Assembly: GCA_035291905.1 (NCBI GenBank)
Contig: DATDRF010000165.1
Span: 1 to 11,953, forward strand
Origin: JACPLA01 sp035291905
GTDB lineage: Bacteria > Bacteroidota > Ignavibacteria > UBA10030
Direction: 5' to 3'
Length of the DNA: 11,953 bases
Both the position numbers and the translations under genes were made by a program. Positions within the stretch are counted from its first letter, which is position 1, and each line of letters opens with the position of its first letter. This document shows, one piece after another, positions 7,856-11,953 of this stretch. Under the pieces are notes generated by a model that had not been told where the DNA came from, made no database searches, and saw only the letters and a list, made by a program, of their open reading frames with translations.

Positions 7856-8098
7856 TCACTTTACGTACCCTGATATGAATTCAACCGCCTCGCCCACCGT
7901 CTGGACCTCTCGTGCCTTATCCTCTTCCATTTCGATATTGAACTCCTCTTCGAACCCGGCAATCAGCTCCACGCTCTGCATGGAATCTGCGCCGAGGTCG
8001 AAGGCAAAGTTCGATCCGGGTTTGATCTCCTTCGGATCCACTTTCAGAACCCGTGCCGTGACTTTTTCCACTCGTTGCTTGATTTCATCTTTGGTCAT
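7856..8098 (-). CDS. Acyl carrier protein
   Basis: An 80-residue acidic four-helix carrier protein. The 4'-phosphopantetheine attachment site is Ser39 in FAFDLGADSMQSVEL, close to the classical GADSL(D/S)xVEL of fatty-acid ACP with Met in place of Leu after the serine. The flanking helices (TKDEIKQRVEKVTARVLKVDPKEIKPG, and FEEEFNIEMEEDKAREVQTVGEAVEFI) match the family over its full length. GGAG lies 7 nt before the ATG. It is the first gene of the probable ACP–CoA synthetase–nagB–DUF4954 operon. No fatty-acid synthesis gene (fabD, fabG, fabF) is next to it, so whether this is the housekeeping ACP or a dedicated carrier cannot be decided here. Confidence 0.94.
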   Translation of the reverse strand: MTKDEIKQRVEKVTARVLKVDPKEIKPGSNFAFDLGADSMQSVELIAGFEEEFNIEMEEDKAREVQTVGEAVEFISGYVK

Positions 8099-8148
8099 AC
8101 GATCGCTCCGTCGCGAAAAGAATGCTTGTCAGATTGGTATGGTGATAT

Positions 8149-8171
8149 GAACATGAATATGCACCATGTTC
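8149..8171. promoter_or_regulatory. Possible operator dyad upstream of the ACP operon
   Basis: A perfect 7-bp dyad, GAACATG (8149-8155) and CATGTTC (8165-8171) with a 9-nt spacer, lies 51-73 nt upstream of the acp start codon, where a transcription factor site would be expected. No convincing -35/-10 pair was found next to it and no regulator gene is in the window. A 7-bp dyad can occur by chance. Confidence 0.3.
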
Positions 8172-8221
8172 GACATCCCGATGAGGGACAGTTGAGAGTT
8201 ACGTGAGGGTGAAAGAATTGT

Positions 8222-8272
8222 CGATCGCCGATTGTCGATTGAAGATTGAAAATCGGAAATCAGAAATCGGCA
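8222..8272. repeat. Heptamer repeat array with inverted halves (locus 2)
   Basis: CGAT at 8222, 8229 and 8236 and AGAT at 8243 keep a 7-nt rhythm. They are followed by the reverse units ATCG at 8252, ATCA at 8259 and ATCG at 8266. It shares a 16-bp exact match with locus 1 on the opposite strand (CGATTGAAGATTGAAA, 8236-8251, against 2835-2820). It also shares a 13-bp match (AAAATCGGAAATC, 8249-8261, against 2791-2779). It is the same repeat family, shorter and in the other orientation, and lies about 125 nt upstream of the acp gene. Confidence 0.8.
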
Positions 8273-8317
8273 ACCGTATGAAGTATAACAAAGAATAGGC
8301 TGGGGGTCAAACGGAAT

Positions 8318-8487
8318 GAAACGGAGGTAGTGTATCAGTTTCCCCTTTTTAGACTATAACGCAGAGTCGCAAAGGACGCAGAGATTCGCAGAGAACAACA
8401 GAATCCGGAAATCCTCTGCGTTTTCTCTGCGACCTCTGCGCCTTTGCGTTGAAACTTTCAATCAAACTGATACACTACCGAAACGGA
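8318..8487. mobile_element. MITE-like element with 16-bp TIRs and 8-bp target-site duplication
   Basis: The terminal inverted repeats are perfect: GGTAGTGTATCAGTTT at 8326-8341 and AAACTGATACACTACC at 8464-8479. Immediately outside them the direct repeat GAAACGGA occurs at 8318-8325 and 8480-8487, a perfect 8-bp target-site duplication. The element proper (8326-8479) is 154 bp and encodes no protein, so it must be moved by a transposase elsewhere. Eight-bp duplications are made by several families, including IS1595, IS66 and IS6; the parent cannot be named from this window. Perfect ends and an intact duplication suggest a fairly recent insertion. It sits 36 nt downstream of the stop codon of the phosphatase gene and may end its transcript. 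Confidence 0.85.
8358..8450. repeat. CGCAGAG inverted-repeat core of the MITE
   Basis: The left arm holds four CGCAGAG-type units (8360-8366, 8368-8374 as CGCAAAG, 8377-8383, 8387-8393). The right arm holds four complements (CTCTGCG at 8414-8420, 8425-8431, 8434-8440, and CTTTGCG at 8442-8448). The best fold pairs 8368-8375 with 8441-8448, 8377-8383 with 8434-8440, and 8387-8395 with 8423-8431. Similar GCAGAG-rich intergenic repeats are known to occur in many bacterial genomes. Here the repeat is the cargo of a terminal-repeat-bounded element. Confidence 0.85.
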
Positions 8488-8523
8488 TGCGAGCCACTCA
8501 GCGGAGAATGTTTCCGAAGAACT

Positions 8524-10692
8524 TCACCGTGTGAGGAGCACTCTTCCCGCTGTCTGAAATGTTTCTGTGGAAAATCCAAGAAAATACACTCCACTCGCTG
8601 CATCACGTCCCAGCCGGTCCTTCCCATCCCAGGAGACTTCGAATTCCCCTTGCTCCCTTGGTCCATCAACCAGCGTCCTGATAAGTTGTCCAAGCGCATT
8701 GTAGAGCCGGAGAGTTGTATGACCCCGGATAGGAACGCCATAAATGATCGTTGTCGACGAATTGAAAGGGTTGGGGAAATTTTGACGAAGATAGGCGCTT
8801 GTTGGAAGCCCCCCGATACGATACTTTTGTGGAGGAAGCAGATACCGTGTTCCGTTCGTCCGCAGCTCCTCTATCTGGTATTCATACAACTCCCCCCGCG
8901 TGGGCGCCGGATCCAGATATGAGGTTTGGGTGAGCGGGACGGAATTCAACTTCGCGGGCGGTAACCGCGAGGCAGATTGGCGGCGGTAAAGATTGAACTG
9001 GGACGGGATGGCCGGTGAGGCCCACTGAATGATCACGTGTCCATCCTGCAAGCTGAAAGACATCGGTGGTACAGCCTGAGCATCCCAGATTCTGCCCATC
9101 GTCACGGACCCTCGGGTGACAGATGAAATGGATCTCAAGTACTGTGTGACTGCAGCGTCCGGGCCGAAGGTGGTATCCTTTCTGCTGAGAAACCCGACAA
9201 ACGGAACCTGCCGGGAAAGGTCTGCGGCAAATTCATTGAGCGCCAGCGAGTAGATCGCATCCTCGGACACAGGCACACCCTTGACCCAAATATCCTTTAT
9301 CGAGGGACGAGTTCCTCCCCACCCATCAATCGAGTATTGAAGCCCCGACACCTGGAACGCGAGGTCAGTAGGGATCCCACCTCCACCGAAGACGCCAGAG
9401 GGCAGTGCAAGAGTGGAATTCAGGATGTATCTCAACATCGTGCCGGTGACGCGAACGATGGTGAGCCGCTTGCCGAGTCCCTGGATAGGATCGTAAGACC
9501 ACGAAAGCACATTCCGAACATCGGAAGTGGTGATCTTTCCGGCATGAAGGTTCTGTCGAAGGAGCGCCCCCGTTTCGAGGGCCGCATCAGAACCTGTGGA
9601 ATAACGGTAGGAATCAACGATAAGATTCAGCAAGAAATCTTCCAAGTCACCATTCGATGGGTCGACAGGGGGAAAATCCTCCATGAGTGTAGCCACCGTA
9701 TCGGAGAAAACAGAGCCGTACACGGCGGTGATGGAATCCTGTATTGAAGCGAGGTACGGTCCGAAGACCGGATCGTCGGGCATGGGAGACGAAATTCGAT
9801 CGAGTTGGTACGTCCATGTTTTCGAGCCTCCTCCGAATGTCAACTCAAGCTTGCCAAGGTACTCCCAATATGACCCTGCTTGAAGGATCAACGTCGAGTC
9901 TCCCGAAGGTGATTGCTCAAGGATCGGACTGTTGAGAGGTGTATGCGAGTGTCCCCCAACGATCACATCGATCCCACTCACCTGACGGGCTATCTGCCTG
10001 TCTTCGGAGACGCCGAGATGAGTCAGGGCAATGATCAGGTCGACGCCCAGTCCCTTGAGTGAATCGACCATTCGGCCGGCGGCGGAGACCGTCGATTCAA
10101 ACGTAATGGGTTCACTCTCCCCATACGACACCGTGGACCGCGTGGTGAGTCCGAAAATTCCAACACTCACGTTTCCCACGGTTTTCACGACAAATGGTTT
10201 AACGATCTGACTGAGTCCGCTCGTGTCACTGTTAAACAGGATATTGGCGGAGAGGAACGGAAACTGCGCGTTGGATTGGAGAATGGCGTTCGCGAGTCGG
10301 AACGGACGGATGTCAAAGTCGTGGTTGCCGAGAGCCATCGCATCGACCCCCATCGAATCGAAGAGAGCGAACTCGGCCCTTCCAAGGAATCGATTGAAAG
10401 CCATTCCTCCGGTGAAACTGTCTCCGCCATGCAGAAGAACGGGATTGACCGCAGTCTGCCTAAGGTCATTCAACCGGCGGATGAGTCGGGAAGCCGCCCC
10501 GTTCTGCGGGATGTCGTTGAGTTTCTCGCCCCACGGGAAGAGATAGCTGTGCGTATCGTTGATGTGAAAGATCGTGACGGTCTTTTGACCCTGTGCAGAG
10601 AGTGGAGCACAAAAGAGAAAGGCTGTCAGCGCAAGACGAATTGACAGAGGGGCCGGAAATGAGGTCGGTGATATTGTGCTCATTGAGTTCAT
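8524..10692 (-). CDS. Secreted 5'-nucleotidase-like metallophosphatase with FlgD-like/type IX C-terminal module
   Basis: A 722-residue exported protein. A signal peptide occupies about residues 1-35 (Arg19, hydrophobic LALTAFLFCAPL, then SAQG). The metallophosphoesterase domain (about 38-300) keeps the dinuclear-metal ligands of the UshA family: Asp46 and His48 in HINDTH, Asp91 in HGGDS, Asn123-His124 in GNHDFD, His225 in LTHLG, and His248 and His250 in GGHSHT. A 5'-nucleotidase C-terminal-type domain follows (about 324-530), but its usual NGGxR motif reads TGALLR and the GGDG(Y/F) base-stacking loop is absent (NEFAADLSRQVPF). Residues about 540-625 look like a fibronectin-III-like module. 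Residues 637-722 (QNFPNPFNSSTTIIYG … LRLYNALGQLIRTLV … SWDGKDRLGRDAASGVYF) are a FlgD-like type A sorting or anchoring module. No Shine-Dalgarno sequence precedes either Met1 or Met4. Substrate uncertain: nucleotide, sugar phosphate or cyclic nucleotide. Confidence 0.92.
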   Translation of the reverse strand: MNSMSTISPTSFPAPLSIRLALTAFLFCAPLSAQGQKTVTIFHINDTHSYLFPWGEKLNDIPQNGAASRLIRRLNDLRQTAVNPVLLHGGDSFTGGMAFNRFLGRAEFALFDSMGVDAMALGNHDFDIRPFRLANAILQSNAQFPFLSANILFNSDTSGLSQIVKPFVVKTVGNVSVGIFGLTTRSTVSYGESEPITFESTVSAAGRMVDSLKGLGVDLIIALTHLGVSEDRQIARQVSGIDVIVGGHSHTPLNSPILEQSPSGDSTLILQAGSYWEYLGKLELTFGGGSKTWTYQLDRISSPMPDDPVFGPYLASIQDSITAVYGSVFSDTVATLMEDFPPVDPSNGDLEDFLLNLIVDSYRYSTGSDAALETGALLRQNLHAGKITTSDVRNVLSWSYDPIQGLGKRLTIVRVTGTMLRYILNSTLALPSGVFGGGGIPTDLAFQVSGLQYSIDGWGGTRPSIKDIWVKGVPVSEDAIYSLALNEFAADLSRQVPFVGFLSRKDTTFGPDAAVTQYLRSISSVTRGSVTMGRIWDAQAVPPMSFSLQDGHVIIQWASPAIPSQFNLYRRQSASRLPPAKLNSVPLTQTSYLDPAPTRGELYEYQIEELRTNGTRYLLPPQKYRIGGLPTSAYLRQNFPNPFNSSTTIIYGVPIRGHTTLRLYNALGQLIRTLVDGPREQGEFEVSWDGKDRLGRDAASGVYFLGFSTETFQTAGRVLLTR

Positions 10693-10816
10693 TGAGGAAG
10701 AATATAATGCAGCCTTGCGCCCAATGCCACTATTTTGAGAGCTCCCCCCCGAGATCTGATTGCGCCAAAAGGGAGAAATGGAATACGGGATCTCCCAATT
10801 TCCATTTTCCGGTTGT

Positions 10817-10845
10817 TTGTCGCGGTTCGCGCTTTTCGTTATATT
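10817..10845 (+). promoter_or_regulatory. Candidate promoter of the M48 peptidase gene
   Basis: TTGTCG (10817-10822) and TATATT (10840-10845) are separated by exactly 17 nt and match the sigma-70 boxes at 4 of 6 and 5 of 6 positions. A start of transcription near 10852 would leave a leader of about 45 nt. Just upstream, AAATGGAA (10775-10782) and TTCCATTT (10800-10807) form an 8-bp dyad that could be an operator. The remainder of the 203-bp divergent gap shows nothing further. If the organism uses Bacteroidota-type promoters the consensus would differ. Confidence 0.4.
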
Positions 10846-10895
10846 GCCTCACGATCGATTTCACCATCCCGGATACAGCAACCCCTGCTACCTGC

Positions 10896-11953
10896 ATGGC
10901 ACATCGCTTCAATATTCACGAACAGCAAGTTCATAACAGGCGGATGACCATCCTGGGCGTCGGAGCGTTTCTCGGTTTTTTCGTGCTCCTGGGGCTCTGG
11001 TTTGATGCATGGACAGGCCGCTTGCACGAAGTACGCACCGTAGTCCCCTTCTTCATTGTCCCTGTCTTGCTTTCCATCGCCATCTACCTCGGCTGGAGCT
11101 TTTGGATGACATCCCACTCCCGGGTGTGGTATCGTTTTGACAACGAACTCAATATCGAGGAGGCACTCAGGAGGTCGGAGATCCGATGGGCATTCATACT
11201 GATCCTCACCTTCTTTTTCGTATGCTATTTTACGATTGTGTACCTCGAGTTTCTCCGAGCACCCAGGTCGGCCCTCTTTCAAGACGTGTTCGTAGGAAGC
11301 ACATTTCCGTGGGGGACATTGTTGGTCTCATCTGTGGGCTGCTTCTCCGCGTTCCTCCTTTCTTTCCGAAGCACCAAACTCCTTGCCCAGACGTTCAGAT
11401 TGAGGCTTCCCTCCCCGACAACCGACGAAGAAAAACGATTCCTGGCCATCGTCGACGATGTCAGTATTGCCGCCGATTTGATGCAGCCCCAGGCGTTCAT
11501 CATGAGAGACAACCAACCGAACGCTTTTTCTTTCGGAGTGAACCCGCAGGAGAGCATGATTGTTGTCACCAGCGGATTGCTCGCACTTCTCTCCCCGAGC
11601 GAGCTGCAGGCCGTGGTCGCCCATGAAATAGGACATATCCAAAATCAGGATACGCGGTTAATGAGCATCATCACTGGATTGTACGGATCTGCCATGATGA
11701 TTTCAGATTGGTCACGTGTGGATTTGACGGCGGCGGGCTTCCTGGCCAGGGCACGGCTGCCGCGGCTCAGGGGAAAAGGCGGGCCTGTCATGTTTCTCCT
11801 CGCCCTATTGGCGACATTCGCAGCTCCACTCACGGCGCGTTTGCTTGCTCTTGGCATCTCACGGCGACGCGAATATGTGGCCGATGCCTCCGCAGTGGAG
11901 CTGACAAAAAACCCTTCCGCACTCGCCGATGCATTAAGAAAGCTCGGCAGGCA
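10896..11953 (+). CDS. Membrane M48 family metallopeptidase, 3'-truncated by the window edge
   Basis: An open frame from ATG 10896 runs off the window, giving 352 residues. The zinc site is VAHEIGHIQNQD (His243, Glu244, His247), and the third ligand is Glu326 in SRRREYVADASAVEL, as in HtpX/Ste24-type M48 peptidases. The conserved upstream NAFSFG…IVVTSGLLALLSPSELQAVVAHE strand and helix are also present. Hydrophobic segments lie at about 17-36, 47-68, 97-119, 139-157 and 297-320, so it is an integral membrane protease with the catalytic domain probably facing the cytoplasm, as in HtpX. It is longer at the N-terminus than E. coli HtpX, with four membrane segments before the catalytic domain. 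No Shine-Dalgarno sequence precedes the ATG; it is chosen because no start codon lies just upstream in frame and because FNIHEQQVHNRR fits the N-terminus of related M48 proteins. The likely role is membrane protein quality control. Confidence 0.9.
   Translation, partial: MAHRFNIHEQQVHNRRMTILGVGAFLGFFVLLGLWFDAWTGRLHEVRTVVPFFIVPVLLSIAIYLGWSFWMTSHSRVWYRFDNELNIEEALRRSEIRWAFILILTFFFVCYFTIVYLEFLRAPRSALFQDVFVGSTFPWGTLLVSSVGCFSAFLLSFRSTKLLAQTFRLRLPSPTTDEEKRFLAIVDDVSIAADLMQPQAFIMRDNQPNAFSFGVNPQESMIVVTSGLLALLSPSELQAVVAHEIGHIQNQDTRLMSIITGLYGSAMMISDWSRVDLTAAGFLARARLPRLRGKGGPVMFLLALLATFAAPLTARLLALGISRRREYVADASAVELTKNPSALADALRKLGR

Noticed and set aside
8358..8450. The CGCAGAG hairpin as a dedicated Rho-independent terminator of the phosphatase gene
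   Set aside because: The hairpin lies inside an inserted element with target-site duplication and has no clean T-tract on the minus-strand exit, so any terminator effect would be incidental.
10693..10760. Promoter for the minus-strand phosphatase gene from the TATATT-like sequence near its start
   Set aside because: No -35-like box lies at proper spacing; the nearest TTG is about 12 nt from it, so the call would be arbitrary.
10839..11282. Minus-strand open frame (147 codons) at the right end
   Set aside because: It overlaps the M48 peptidase gene in antisense; its Glu/Lys-rich translation is what the complement of hydrophobic membrane codons gives.

Overview
The window looks like a chromosomal segment from the Bacteroidota–Ignavibacteriota (FCB) side of the bacterial tree, at moderate GC. 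The main pointers are a secreted phosphatase ending in an 'NFPNPFNSSTTIIYG … SGVYF' FlgD-like/type A C-terminal module, which is typical of type IX-secreted proteins in Ignavibacteria and relatives, and a DUF4954 protein, a family I associate mainly with Bacteroidota and Spirochaetota. No rRNA, tRNA, integrase or CRISPR was seen. The lineage is an inference from these two proteins.

Layout. Positions 1-1232 (+) hold the 3' part of a histidine-rich TPR protein, closed by a strong intrinsic terminator at 1252-1290. From there to 8098 everything is on the minus strand. Read in transcription order: a small acyl carrier protein (8098-7856), a fused NDP-forming acyl/acetyl-CoA synthetase (7836-5686), glucosamine-6-phosphate deaminase NagB (5682-4876), a DUF4954 left-handed beta-helix protein (4864-2858), then a 143-bp gap with a heptamer repeat array, and an HMGL-like (isopropylmalate/Re-citrate synthase type) enzyme (2714-1332). 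The first four genes are separated by only 19, 3 and 11 nt, so they are very probably one operon. Positions 8099-8523 are non-coding and hold a small dyad, a second heptamer array and a complete MITE-like element. Positions 8524-10692 (-) encode the secreted 5'-nucleotidase-like phosphatase. After a 203-bp divergent intergenic region, 10896-11953 (+) is the 5' part of a membrane M48 metallopeptidase that runs off the window.

How the genes may work together. The minus-strand cluster joins acyl activation (CoA synthetase, ACP), amino-sugar interconversion (NagB) and a beta-helix protein of the fold used by sugar acyltransferases and GlmU-type enzymes. The next gene is an acetyl-CoA-type condensing enzyme. 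I infer a link between acetyl/acyl-CoA and hexosamine phosphate, with DUF4954 as the uncharacterised step. This is the best candidate for an undescribed system here.

The most solid unusual object is the MITE-like element at 8326-8479. It has perfect 16-bp terminal inverted repeats, a perfect 8-bp target-site duplication and an internal hairpin of CGCAGAG repeats. Two arrays with an exact 7-nt rhythm of CGAT, switching to ATCG, lie on either side of the ACP-to-DUF4954 operon.
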